DNA of 64,000 bases from Arbacia lixula (lineage: Eukaryota > Echinodermata > Echinoidea > Arbacioida > Arbaciidae), in contig OZ022584.1 of the NCBI GenBank assembly GCA_963669155.1, positions 12,862,615 through 12,926,614 on the forward strand, written 5' to 3'. Under the pieces are notes generated by a model. The model had not been told where the DNA came from and made no database searches. It saw only the letters and a program-made list of their open reading frames with translations. This document shows positions 26,901 to 41,900 of this stretch, piece by piece. Position numbers and translations under genes: made by a program. How positions within the stretch are numbered: position 1 is the first letter of the stretch; every line of letters starts with the position of its first letter.

Positions 26901-29900
26901 GTGACGTCATGTTGGAAAGCTTGCCTCACACAGGTGTTTATAACTTCTTTCCTGGATTCAGCACATGCACTGAAGTCTACGGGTTTTTTTAATGCTGTTC
27001 GTGCAAATACGTTAACACGCAAACTCCTATATTTGATTCAAGCACAAGCTGGTCACCACTCATTATGCAAATTCATGTTAATAATAATACTATTGGCTGC
27101 TAGATGTACACAATTGACCGCTGCTTATTCTAATAAAGTACTATTAACCGCTTTTTATGCAAATAAGGTACTTTTGCTATGATGGTTAAATCTAGTTCAT
27201 TCCCATCAACCAGTCAGGTAACAGAATTAGCGAGATGAGGTATATATTGCAAAATATAGTTCAGTGTGTTTGTTTCATGACATTAAACATTGTTTGCACG
27301 TGACTCATGCTTTTAGCACATGTTCAAATACCCTGACGGACATGTAGCGCCTGTGCACTATTTGCCCCAAAATAGAGTTTTGCTGGCAGTTAAACTCAGC
27401 GAGGTCGTTTTTGCCAGTGTAAATGGTGGAATAAAAAAGGCGGTTTTCTTCAGTGTATAGGAGCCTCATGCTACTATTGGGTACCATGAATGTAACCTAG
27501 AGCATGCGAGAATTTCATCAAGTACAGCGTTGATTCAATTGATTTGAAAAAGGGGACAATTTGAGGGTTAGCCTTAACGAAGTGATGACACCCCATGAAA
27601 CGGGTGAATCAGCCTCCTTTATCTTGTGATTCATCACCCTGCGACTCTTCCTGTCAAAGTGGGTCAGGAACGGAGGAGATCGAGCCCCCCTCCCGCATGA
27701 TCACCGCCTCACCCTGGGAGTGGGGACAGGGCTAGCTGCCCCCCACGACAGCTGAACCCATGATTCGCCATTAGCGGGCCTGCGTCACAGCCTTTGTGCC
27801 AGGGTTCTCTCCTTGTGCGACAATCCCCCCTCATTCCCTCGCCCTCTCTCCTTCTCGGTCGTCATTGTCTGTCGTCCGCTGAGCTCACACGCTCATGAAA
27901 GGATGCTCTCACGGAGCAGGACTGATCTGTATTCCTGAACTTCTTTGCATTTCATTTGGAGATTCGTGTTAGATCATCTGTAGGACCAACTGGTTTGAGG
28001 ATCTTTATATCAAGGAGTCTGACATAGTTTGTGCTGTGGGTTAAGATGTGCAGGCCGTGATTTGATGTAAGTATTTGATCTGCTTCATAGAGTATTGAAT
28101 ATGTTCTGTCTGCATATATTCTGTATTCTGTCAGCACTTCATTTTTGTCAATAGTTGTAAAAGTTGTCACACTTGTCACACATGTACAGACACACACTCC
28201 AGCTCAAAGGAATTGGCATATGGAAAGGGAAAGGGAAGAAAGGGAAGGACCCTAAAATCATCATGGTTTATGCTGAACTGGACAAAATATAGCATGGTTT
28301 AAAAGTGTGGCTCCTTCCTTTTCTTCCCTCTCCTTTTCCCTATACCAATTCCTTTGAGCGGTAGTGTACATATAATGCAATTGTCTTCCTATTCCCCACT
28401 GTTGGATCGCTAGTACAACAGCATTTGTCACAGTTTTATGGTAGTTTCCCCCTCTTTCAAATGCTGATGAGAGATGAATAGCTGCACAATATCATAACAA
28501 GTGTTGTATTGAATCAAAATTCATATGTTTTTGTTGCCATGTTGGGCAAACTATTTGTTTTTCATATTGGTTTTAGTATGTTGGACAAGCTTATGCTCAA
28601 TTTTTTTTTTTCATGAATGCATCCAATGAAACTGAAGTGTTCTCCATTTTCCAACTCCAATGTACATTGTACATGGTGTAGCTTTGCTTCTCTTTCATCA
28701 AATGATTGTTGGAAGTGATGAAATCTACTGTAGGGGAGTGCAAGTTGGTGACTGCATGACTTCCCTGTTGTAAGAGAACCAATGATCTGAAGGCTGTGCA
28801 TAAATGTATGTTGAGAAATATTCATCTTTATGGTAGTGATCCACCTGGATGTTAAAGTACAGTGTCTGAAAAAATACTTTCAGATTATTCATGTGTGGCT
28901 GTTTTTAATAATAGGGACCTTATTTGTATCAGAGTGGTATTATTAAGAACTATATATACTGATTGCTCTGGTTCATGTATAATTGTTGTCTTTTTTTGCC
29001 AGTAAAGATAAAACATGCATGATGCAGATTACATTGTACATACCCGATACTTGAATTTGTGAGAATGATCTTCTTTCCGCTATGTCTCTGTCGCTGGCAC
29101 GTACCCAGTCGCTCCATAGACACACGTGGTATATCATTAACTCATATCAACTAGAGCAGTCAAACTAGGCAGTTAATTAGGTATGTCACCAATGGTTACC
29201 AATGTGGGACAGTGAACAGGGGCGTGGGTCATGACATTTTCATGGGTCTGTACTTGACCACAAGGACAGAGTCTGCAATGCCCTATCTTTTCATGTTCGA
29301 TGCAAAATGACCAGCACCAGTCAGACCTTAGCCTGTTGAGTTAAACACAAGGTTTGCTTGGGGGGGGGGGGGGTTGCCAGGAGAGTGTGCTGACCAGACC
29401 AGACGTCAATGTATGGTTGAAGCCTCTCAGGTACCGCTGGTACAACACTGGTCTCTACTTCTAAGTTTTCCACGTGTGGGGGCGCAGAGGCTTTCGTGAC
29501 TGCAGTGTGCATGGATGCTCCTTGTGTAGTAGGTGATCGGGATGGATGGCTTTGACACAATCGTCTGCAGATGCTGTCGCCCTGGGCTTGGCGTGATTGA
29601 ATCCCACTGAGAAAGTGGCTCCCTGGAGTACAGCGGATGCAGCCTGCGATGAGTCTCAGTGCTTCGTGAAGAGGCACATCTACTCCACGGGTGTGAGCAC
29701 TTTGAGTTCATATTGATGAATAAAACTCCGCTGGTGCAGAGTATTAGGACCACTACCGATGTCCTTGATGCCTTTAAGGATGCATCCCAGTTGGTACTAG
29801 CCAGGTGCTTGACCAAAGCTACTCTAGCATAACCTTGCTCTTGAGCTTTGTCAGGTCTTTTTGAAGAAAGGCTATGGTCTAGCTTGACACCAAGGTATGT

Positions 29901-32900
29901 GGGGGGTTGAGTCAAAGTTGAGGAGGTTGTCAGAGTCCAGGTGCACCTTAAGTCAATAGTTTGCCATGTGATTCTTCGGCGAACGTCACTGTCGTGTCTG
30001 TGGATAGTTTCAGCCCCCAGTATTTCCAGTATTGACAGATGTTGCCCATGTCAGTCAAGAGCATTACCTCTGTCTCCTTGACATTTGTAGCAGGCACTGT
30101 CAGGGCGTTATCATCGGCATACATGTATCGTTTAGCCAAGGTGTCTGGAAAGTCAGCTGTGTAGATGTTATACAAGATTGACGCAAGTACTGACGTTAAC
30201 TGCTTTTCTTCAAATTCTTTTGTGTTTTGCAGGCACGGGTTGCAGCAGGACAGAGACCTAAAGTGGAATATTGCTTTGGTAAGTTTTGTGACTTCTGTTG
30301 GATCTTTTGATTAAGAATCTTGTTAACTGTAGTTATGGGTTTGTTTTCTTCCTATCACTCTTTCTCTTTTCTCCCTTGCTTACTTCCCTCTTTCTTGCTG
30401 TTTCTTGCTCTTCTACCTTTGTGTCTCTCACTGTTCTAATCCTACTCTCCCTATCTCTCTCTCTCTCTCTCTCTCTTATCTTCCTACTCACCTATAATCT
30501 CAATCTTTTTCTCTGTCATACTTCTCTTGTCTCTCTCTTCTCTCAGTTATGGCTCACATCAGTATCTCTCAGAATACACACATTTTTATCATTGCTACTT
30601 TAATAATTCTCAATATCATGAGTCATACCTTTCATTGAAGTCACTTCTGTAGTCATGGTGACGAATGTCCCTCGGGAGTTGGCTTCAGTCTTAGCCTGGC
30701 TTCCAGGCTGTCGGATATATTTATTTCTGATCCAAACTCTGCAGTCAGAGTTTAAGAACGAGATTTCAAAGTGTGTGGCTGCAGTAGACTGCTTGATCTC
30801 CCATTCTTCTTTGGATGGACCCGGAGAAAATGAGAATTATATGAGTGTTAGTTGACGCAGAGGTCTCTTCCGGGAGTTGTGTGATTGTTTATTTTGGGTC
30901 ATGTTAAAAATATCGATAACCACACTGTGCATCATTCTCTACAAGAAATTCAAGATTTATGTAGAAGCTCTTTTATACAAAAGGAGACTTCTCTAAGGTA
31001 CATGGTTAAAACTGTAGGAACTAGGTGGGCTCAAAACAATACTATTGCGATTAGGCCGCAGGTTGACGGATTATATTATGTCCCAAATATCAGAGTATTT
31101 TCTATTTTTTTTATATATACCAAATAAACTTATGCTGAATGAATAAAATATTTCCAGCCCATGACCATTAAACAAGAATTCTCCTCAGCAGAACTCTACC
31201 CTATTTTCATCAAGCAATGTTAGCATTGACGTTAAGTCACACTGTATTTGTATCGCACAGTACTCATTGCATATTTGAAACGCGCCTACATGTACGTTAA
31301 TTGGTCATTGTATTGAAATTACAAAAGGCATGCAAACAAAAGGAATTTTTTACAAAGAAATTTTAGGCATATACACCCAGTAGTAGTAAGGATCGCATGC
31401 TCCATCCTGTAAATGAATAAAAAACAAGTCAGAAAAAAATCTTAGAACCAGGCGGAAATTTGAGCCTGAAATCTACTGCTTACCGGGCAGCGAATTAACC
31501 ATGCAAGCTATTTCTAGTTTACGGATCAAGACGCGACAACATGGAAACAAATACCGAAGAGTCTTATTCAATAATCTGGCTCATTAATATTCATGAGTAG
31601 TCTGCTGTAAGGACCATTTAGCTAGATTTTAATGAAAGGGCTTTCTGGGGTAATTTGAATTTACGAACAAATTTTAGGCATGCACCCAGAAGTAAGAATA
31701 GCGTGCTACATCCTTAAAATGAATGAAACACAATGAACGTCATGTTAGAGAGCTTGCAAACTCCCGTTAGGTACGCAAGCAAATCCGGGTCGCCACTCAT
31801 TGTGCAAATGTTTTTACGGTACATTGTAATTGATTCAGAACACGACAAAGCCTATTGTGCATCATACCTGTAGATCCACTAGCAAATGGCATCGCAGTGT
31901 CATTACTAATACAGGATGCTTCTGGCAGAAAGGATCTTGACAGTGTGATGCACAATGGCATTGTGTTCTGAACTAGTTATCTCATACACACACATTTTTA
32001 GGTCCAAATTTGTCTTAGATATGAAAATCTCATTGAATATTGCAAGGATTATTACAAAAATAAAGATTAATAAAATGTCACGAAACCTGCTCCTAAGAAA
32101 ATTTACAACATTTGATAGTGAGGGCACTGTGGTGCAGTGGTGAGAGGCCTTGACTCTCACAGAGAGATTCTGAGTTCAAGCCTAGCCCGGTGCGTACACC
32201 CCTGGACAAGGTGTTTTGTTCATGTTTTCCCTCTCAACCCAGGTGTGGTAAATGGGTACCTGGCAGGAATATAGTATTCCTGATCTAATTAGATCAACTA
32301 GCTTTTAGCACTACATACTTGGCTGTTGGCTAAAGCCAGGGTAATAATTGAGCGCTTTGTGTAGTACTTCATACTAGGAAAGCGCTATATAAGAATTGAT
32401 TATTATTATTATTTTATTGACTGTATGATGTGAACATTTCTTGGCTATATTTCAGTTTTAACTTTAAAAAAATCATTTTATAAAAGAGTTGATTTTTTTT
32501 TGTTTTAACTCCTAGTATTTGTAGTATGTTATCTTCTGTCTAATGTGTGTATTCTCCCTCTGCAGTGGTGACAACGTCCAAGCGAGACTACTTTTTTCCA
32601 TGTCGATAACCACAGGGTAGTTGTGTTATGTTATGTAGTGGTATGTTATCTTCTGTCTAATGTGTATTCTCCCTCTGCAGTAGTGACAACGTCCAAGCGA
32701 GACTACTTTTTCCAAGCCTGTAACCACAGGGTAGTTGCGTTATGTTATGTAGTAGTATGTTATCTTCTGTCTAATGTGTATTCTCCCTCTGCAGTGGTGA
32801 CAACGTCCAAGCGAGACTACTTTTTCCAGGCCGATAACCACAGAGACATGGAGGACTGGGTGAATAAGATCAACAATGCTAGCAAAATTACAGTGAGTGG

Positions 32901-35900
32901 CACGTTCTTCTGGCATGCGTAGAAAACAAACTATCCCTACCACATACATGTAAACCCTATCTTTAAATCAAAAGTCTAATGTAAAGTTTAGTGGGATTCA
33001 ATGTATGCAAAAACATGAAAGGAACATATTAGTAGTGAAGGTTTGACAAAAATCTGAAAGTATGATTTTTGTAAGTTTTTAAAGGGCATATATACTGTAC
33101 TGGGAAAACAAAAAAGCCTTCAGAAGGTGATCGTGAGCAATTTTCTTGCCAATGGTCTTAAATTCATGTATTGTCCATTTTAAAAACTTGCTGAAAGTTA
33201 TTTGCCCTCACATTATGCACATGTGGAGTAATTAGTGATTCAATCACAAATCCTGAAAAAACGTGCCAACAAGAGCATCACATGTCTTCACACAATACCA
33301 TCTAACAACCTTTCATGTGGGAATAATTGTTTCCTTATGTCAGAAATGTGCTAGCTATGTGATGCTATTATAAGCACTTGCAGGTAGTCATTGCAATGTT
33401 TAGTTTGTGCATAAATTATGTGCATTATCCTGCTAATTTCAACCTTCGATGATATATATTTTGGAGGCGGGGCTTATTAGTGCTGAGAAAAAATATAGAA
33501 AAAATCATTTAAAATATAGGACACATATTTCTGTTGAACAGTTAGTGATTTTACATATTAAATTGTATCAACAGAATTCAACATACATTTTGATGACAGG
33601 GGCCCTTTAAGCAAAATAGCATAACTTTTTATCGGAGAGGTTTTGGGTAAAATGATTTGGCAATATTGTTCCTTAACTTATTGACTGACTTCTGTGTGAA
33701 AATGACATTAATCCAATTTGTTATGTATGAGTGGACAAATTTTAAAGGCAAAAATGTCACTTTTCATAAGTCACAAAGGTAATTGTTTCTGCCGTTGTAA
33801 CGATACATTTTGGCATTTATTGTGCGATTTTTTTTTTTCACTCAACCATGGCACGAAAATGACTTCTTATGTTTACATAACAGATCATGTTACATCTTTT
33901 TCAAAATATCCAGAATTTTATTTTTTCACCAAAATAAAGGGTTTTTAAAAGTTTCAAACTCAAGAGGGATGAATATATGTTAAACAGTGCTCACTCAACC
34001 AGAACAATGGGTTGAATGTAGGGATAGGTTTTAGTGCATCGAGAGATGGATGATAAATATTGAAAGGACATAAATTATGCACAAGAAATGGAATTGATCT
34101 ACAATTCATATGACAGAATCCCCAAAGTTTCAGTGTTTTGAAATTGTAAGTGACTGTAATCTTATTGCAGCTAGCTACCATCAAAAAACCCTATTTTGAT
34201 TGAATTGAAGGTACCATCAACGATAGCTCCAGGGGGCACCCTGCCCTTGGGTGACAAGAATGGTGGCGAGCTGAGGGCCATCAGCTACAAGACAGAGGTG
34301 GTGGGAGGGGTGGTCATCAGGACACCAGTACAGGTAGGTGGGACTGCACTGCATCTTGCTGAATCCTGCTACAATGTCTTAAAACATGCTACATTTAAGA
34401 GGCAATGAAACCCTCTCGATAGGAATTAAAGGGAATATACTGTACTAGGAAGACGAAAAGCCTTCAAAAGGGCGATCGTGAGCAATCTCTTGAAGGCTTT
34501 TTGTCCTCCCAGAACTGTATTTTCCCTTTAAGATTGAATGTTCTTCACAGACAGATGTGGCCTATATTAGATAGATATGTTATTGCAAGCATATGAGTGT
34601 ACTTAATTTAAAGTTGAATTGACTAAAAGCACAGGAATCACAGAAACAGATAGGGCAAGATCCTGAGAAAATTCAGCATAAATGATCAGGAAGTTATTTG
34701 TGGTTAAAACTCATAACGATAGCCCTTTAAATCAAGATAGAAGTGATACTCTCGGTATTGTATGGTATTGTATGATCAAATTCGCTACAGTCCATCATTG
34801 CAGACCATGCACGGTAATGGTTTGAATAAGAATGAAGGGCATTGTCAGATTATATACTACACCCATAAAGTACTTTAGTGCGTGTTTCAATTCCTCGAGA
34901 ACAATACACCATCCTCCTAATAGATAACGTCAATCAAATGAATGCACCCTCTTCATTTGCTTGGTTTTTCATGAAGTGATCTTTCAGAATTCATTAATTT
35001 TTCCCATAACTGTTCTAATACTTTGGTGGTAGTCTTATTAAAGTTATCAGATAAAGGAGAAAACTGTAGACAGTATCTTTTTTCCAGGGGGGGGGGGGGG
35101 GGTGTGGAGTGGAGTTGGACAGACTTGTATTATAATGTGTTGTAATATCATGCTGTTGATTTTGGAGTGTCTTCCGCTGAGCCCTATAAAAGTTGAACAT
35201 TGAGGTAATGTATAGTGGTTCAGTGGATTAAAGGATACCGGCATGCAGAGATTTAGCTCTCTTATATCACAGACATATCCCGAGTGAACATACAAAACAA
35301 AGTCTCTGATCCTCAAATTATTTCTACATCACCGGGGAGTAATAAAGGGAACAAAGACTAACACTCACTGTACAATTTCTATGATAATATGACATAATAA
35401 TTCATTAATTGGTAGACTGATAACCCTCATTTCAATCGTTTTTACTTTATTGTAACTTAGTTTCGGTTAGATAACTTTGTCTTTGTTGAATGTAATCAGA
35501 GTCTAGACTAGAATTAGATTGAGGGAGTAATATTCACTGTAAATCATTCTGTCAGTGAAGTTACAATCACATAACCAATCTTCTGATCTATAGCAACTGC
35601 ATTATATCGCAGCAAGCAACAGAGGAAGCTTTGAGATCTCTTGTGCATGTGCTGTAGGTGCAGGACCACCACTTTGTCAACTTGCTGCTCCTTACCCATG
35701 ATAGGGGAAATAGGCAGCTGGTAATCCCATGTCAAAATCTTGTTCTTCTTCCTCGTTTTTGCATTTACTTGCTCAACGTCTTCCAATTATACATTCTAGT
35801 GTTCACGTCTGTGTTTTGTTTAAGAAACATGCAGATTGTGCATAAATGTTTCTGCGCAAGAAGTTTGTAATATAACAGAGGTTTGGAATGTGGCCATTGA

Positions 35901-38900
35901 TGATTATGAAGAAACCACACTCGAGTCTTAAACTTTAAACTTGGGGATGGGGGGGGGGGGGGGGTAACATGCATACACACCACATCTGAGATCATTATGA
36001 AATTTTAAAATGATTTGTATAGTAAAGTAGTTGTGTCCTATAAGAAACATAAAGCTGAATAATCCTAGCTGACAGGCAATACCATAGAATCCTCATAGCA
36101 GCTCTTCTTTGTTAGTATTGCCAGCCACTGCTTGGGAGGGCTAGCTGCGTGAGCAGCGACAGATTTAGAACGTGACTAATCTCAAAGACGTAGTAGACCG
36201 CCATGTTGCTAGGCGATGCGGTGGTTTCCATTTAACAAGATTTGGGTGCATATCCTGTATTGCAATCCCAGAGTCTAGACTCAAAACAATGGTGTTCTTG
36301 TTCGAGGGAGGGTGAAGTGACTGGAATGGTTTAACTGCTATGGTCTTGTGCATTCGTGTCAGTGTATTTGCCTTCCTAGGTATGAGGTGAACTCATAGTT
36401 TTAGTAATCGAGATTCAACAAATTGTGTACATAGTAGCACCATATCTTAAATTTCTAGAACATATTCTTGTTTTTGCTCAAGCAAAATGAAATGAAGAAC
36501 AACTCTTTTCTCATGTTATGGTATTTACCATATCCTCATGATTTGTATGAAGTATAGGGGGCTATAGCTGCTTGTTTTATGGAACATTTCTGCATCCTGT
36601 CAAAGTGCAATTGTATTTTTTATTAAAAAAAGTACTTCTGCTGATCATTGCTTGTTGTTACCTCATGATAATACCCGCATCTGGGCCATGTTGCATGTAG
36701 GTTTTCAATTATTGTAACTTAGCAGCAATGGTACAGGTTGTAACTGCTATGGCAACAGGTGCAATAATGAAAGCTCATTGGCTTTGCGATGGTAATTACC
36801 ATTGATGATTAGTTACAATGATAGAAAACCTGTATGCAACATGGGCCTTCTCATTCTTGTGTAGTGAGAAAACCCCTGTCAGACATAAAGGGTTAGGCAT
36901 CAACAAAATTAACATTCACACAGATGTGCTTTAAGGCCTTTGTATTGTTTAGAGCGGAATTAAAAAAAAAAGAACTTAAGATAGGAGGTGAAAATTGTAT
37001 ACAAATGAGTTGGAAATACATTGTTTTAAACAAAAGATAAGAAAGAACTTAAGAAAAGAAGAACTTAAGATAAAAAAAAATTAAAATGGTATGTACTAAA
37101 AGAATGTGAGATAAAAAAAAAATGGTATTGCAAATGAGTTGGAAGTACAATTTTCATTTGAATAAGCCTCAGAGATATAACATGAACTAATGAGCTATAT
37201 GAACTTATAGTTCAATTCTATACACACTCTCTGTGGATATAACTTTATACAAAGAACTTCAGGCTATTGTGTCTTCAGATGCGGGCCCATACGTGGATAA
37301 AAATAAGAAAGTGCTATGACATGAGACCATGAGCTTTATGGCTTTAATCTATTACGGGACACAAGAGGATGATTTTTTTTCATCTCCTTTGGTGGTCTTG
37401 TTTTACCGCAAGGTATATGTTGTGTTGCATCATGCACATGGAGACAACTACGTAAAACTGACATTATTTTCCTGCTTTGACAATTTAGCGACTGCCAGAC
37501 AATCATTCCGCAAATGACACATTTTTTAAGAGCACTTTGATGCTATGATAACTATGATTTACTTGTAATTTCAAGAATGAATTAGATGGACATCACACAA
37601 GTGGACCACACACACAGCAGAATGCAGCAAATACGTGAAATAATAAATTATGTCAGTGAGTGTTAGTGAGGGCACTGTAGTATAGTGGTGAGAGGCCTTG
37701 ACTCTCGCAGAGAGATCCTGGGTTCAAGGTGTTTTGCTCATGTTGTCCCTCTCAACCCAGGTGTAGTAAATGGGTACCTGGCAGGAATATAGTACTACAT
37801 ACTTGGCTGCTTGGCTAAAGCCAGGGTAATGATTGAGCGCTTTGGGTAGTACTTCATACAAGGATTAATATTCTTATTATTATTTCTAAACGTAATGAAT
37901 TAATATCACCAAAGATTCCACTCTTTATCTCCTGGATTTTCAGTTTCACTTCTGTCTTTGTTGCCTACTTCTTTATTCTGTTTGTGTTCTCCCCAGCAAA
38001 GCTTAAGTAGGACTCAAGTGGTCCACGTCCAGCAGAACGCGGTCAGGTGGAAGTTTCACTTTCCCTGGCGCTTCTACGTTGAGTTCCGCAAGGCTGTCAA
38101 GCCCTGTAACGTGATCGGAGGAGTCAACGGCCGAAAGAATAAGAAGAAGGAAAACGTGAAGGAGAAGAAACAGAATGTAAATTCACAATCCGGAATGGAA
38201 TTATGGAGGAAAATGTTGGGAAAAGCCAGTCAGATTAGCCATCTCAGTTAGCATTTTTCAAAAAAATCTGAAACAGGAAAACAATAAATTCTAGTCTCCT
38301 GTCAACATTATATGTAGAATCAATTTTTAAGGCCCTTTTTATCTTACCATTGATGTATGTAAAATTAATTTCTTTTAATTCTTGTAAGAGTTGTTTAATT
38401 TAAAAGAAAAATTTCACTCTGTGAGTGAGGATTGGGATAAGACAACCCCTTCTTTTAAATCGAATAGCTAAAACGCTTTTTTCCCTACTTAAGACTATCA
38501 AAGTAGTGAAGCACTGTATATGCGTGTGTCTTATTTTTAAAAAATCCTGCAAAATTGATTGAGATAATGATTGGTGGAAGGATATAGAGCATATTTGCCC
38601 ATTAAATATGTACATGTACATCAAAATGGATTTTACTTCTCTTTATACACATGAATGATTTGTATCAAAATCATATTGCTCAATATAATTAATTGGAGGG
38701 AGAAAATGATTCTCATTAGAGCTGATCTATAGTGTACACATGTGTTACTATGCATTGTAATATACGAATCACTTTCACAACTTTGTTTCTTCCTGACAAA
38801 ATACCTGCATAAATCTCTACCCCACCAGCAAATGGCATTTACAATCTAATTTTTTATTATTATCCTATTAAAGTAGGCTATCAAGCGGTCTGCCATTATC

Positions 38901-41900
38901 CATCTCATATTACGCAAGAAGCAAGTTCATGACAAGCAACCAACTGGTGTGGAAAAGAGTGTCTTACCTTCACAACATGATATTCAGTTGAATGGAAATC
39001 AGCAGGGAATACTTGCTATTTAGGTCAGGTTCCTTGCTAGTGTAGATTCCAACTGTGCTCCGATGCACTGATTCAACTACAAACTAAGTCTTCACTTGGA
39101 AGGAGACTAGCTCTTTCTCCAGTACCTTCTCCCATTTATGTTCCAGGACAGAGAATAAAGAATATTTGAGTCTGTGCTTCAGAAATTAGATAACTACAGT
39201 GACCAGCCTGAAACCTAGGGTGTGTCATTCGATATGTGAGTTTCGCAGAGAGTATCTACTAAATGGATTTAAAGTAGTTGATAATGATTAGATCATGTGT
39301 TTTAATCTGTATTCATTACCAATAATGCCACAAGTATGTTGAATAGGCATCAATAGGAATTGATAACCATTAGTTGTGGCAAAGACTTAGCATTGTGGAT
39401 ATCCTGACTGTATACCTTTGTGAAAGACATGTTTTATATGTCTTATCAGTCGATTCCTAGTCTTCTCTGTACCAATTATCAAAGAAATATCTACATATTT
39501 GCCGTATGTCAATTATTCATTTCTTATGATAAAGGGAATTTTAAGTAAGTAGAATAACAAGTTTCATTACCTTACCCCAAAAAAGTTTTGTCTGCTAAAA
39601 AGGATATCAAAATTACTGGCTTTTCCTGATATTTTCTTTTGAAAGTTTTTGTTCATAATTTCTTGGCATTGCATCTTGTGCATCTTGGAATGGCCGTTTA
39701 TCCTTCCTTTCTTGGGACAGAAAGGTGTGACAGACTGCATTAAAAGCGGGATACTGCAAGAATTAACAGAATGTTCTTCTTTCTATTAACACTTTTTTTT
39801 TTATAAAACGATGAGAATCTATATTGAGATTTCTTGGTGCACCATTTGCAGTAATTTTTGAAAATGATTATCAGATTTATCATCTTGGGAAACAGTTTTT
39901 TTCTCATTCTGTACTTCCTTCCCTTGAAAAGACCTTCAAGGAAAGCCTAAACATGTACAGGGGTAGATCCAGGGGGGGGGGGGGAGGAACGAATTGTCCA
40001 CGAAGCCACCCCCCCCCCCTCCCTCTTCACCCTTTTCTGGACTGTCCAGAGGGGGAGCTGAATCGGCCACGGCTGCCCCATTCCCTTTTTCAGGCTTTAC
40101 AAAAACACACAAATAATTTACCCCCCCTGCTTATCAGCTCTTGAGCAGTTGGTTGGGACACTCAAGTACAGATTGACTGGTCTCCGACCCGCCCCCCCCC
40201 CCCTCCCCCGGCCATGACATGTACATCTGTGACAACAAGGCAAGCGCGATGATTTGGGTTTGAGAATAAAGACTTATAATGTGTAATAATGCATGATGTA
40301 CTTATCTTTGCACAAGTTTTTTGTTGGATTGTAAGGCTTGAAGAGAGTTGAACATGTATATATCTACCAAGGGCTTCCATCCTGGCCCAGAGATGGCTGC
40401 ATAATCCGTCAGGGCCAGTATACCATAGACCCATGGAAGCAAAAAGTCTAAAAAAAATTTGCTTTAAATGTACATGTATGTAGGCAGTTGAATTCTAAGC
40501 AAATTATAAGACTTCAGATTTGGTAAGTGATTTTACTTTTGCTTCATTTAAGTTTAATCGCTGAAATTATTTTTGAGCAAATTTGGTCATTATTTTAGTC
40601 TAAATCTAAGCCATCTATTAGCTGGTATAGCTCCCATGCTTTTTTCATCTTGAAGACTGAGAGTATTTATACGCTGTAAAGCCATTTATTATCGCTTTAT
40701 GTGCGTCGATATGCTATAGTCACTTACACTAATGATGGCGGCCATTCTTCGCATCAGCCACAACCTCGCAAGACTTGCTAGAGCAGCTTTTGGCTGTCCG
40801 TTAATTGCCAAAAGGCAGCTAGGAAAGTGTATCGAGTTTGCGTGCAGCACCTGCATGGAAACTGTGTTGTGAAACCATGTATTTGCTTATCTGCGCCTTT
40901 GTTAAGCCGAGCAAATGTCGCTTCTGACTGTAGCAAATCTGGTAAAGGTAATTTAATCACTTTATAAGGCAATTGTTCTAAAATGCTCAATATTGAATAT
41001 TGCTTTTCATATGCTTCTCATGAACATGTCTCCTTGATAGTTCGTGGAATGTCGACCCAGATGACTTTCAATAGGTCAACCACATAGCGGGATACCCCTT
41101 CAAAATCTCTCTTGTTCACCTATATGTGTGATATGTTTCTCTCAACCAAAAAAATACTTTTTTTCTTTCCAGGGCTCTTTTTGGAGAAACTTAAAAATTT
41201 TCCAGGGCTACTTTTTAATTTTCCAGGGCTCTTTTTCCACTTTCCAGGGCTACAATTTCTGGAGCTATTTCGCGGGTTTTTTTTGTGTGAACGGATCGGT
41301 TGTGACTGAGCCCCTGTTGCTTGATGAAGTTTTTTCATGATACTCGCGACAGGCGACGAAGTACACCTGCAGAGCTCCGCCGGCGGGACGGGCCGTTCTT
41401 AGCCAATCGAGGCCCCACGACTTACGTACATATATACGTGATATTCGCAACTGCAGTCGGGCAATGAGTTTGGGATTTTGTAGCGCAATTGGTGCGCGCG
41501 TAGGAAACAGCTCAGGATTGTCATATAAGTGGTCACACGCAAATACAAACAAGTTCCAGGAAAAAAATACTTTTTTTTGCGGGAGCCATTTTTCCAACTG
41601 GTCACAAATTTATGAGAGCCATTTTTCAATTTGCAAGAGCCATTTTAAAAACTGAAAAAGGAAGCATATCACTCGCAATTTTATTATCATTTTATATATG
41701 TTGAATTTGAATTATGGTTTGTTGTGTTTTAATGTGCCATCTGTTGTATTTCTTCTACCAACAAAAGTAATGATTACCATAATGTCATTTGTTTTATTGT
41801 GCCATCTGTGGGGCTCATGGGGGTGGGTATAGCCACCGAACGGCTAAGCGGCCAGCTTGCCGTGACTAGCGGCCTAGCCGTAGGCTGTCGTGGATACACT

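Noticed and set aside
32120..32190. Possible tRNA gene
   Set aside because: A- and B-box-like words are present, but no cloverleaf is evident; the downstream body and tail, and a second copy, show it is a SINE head.
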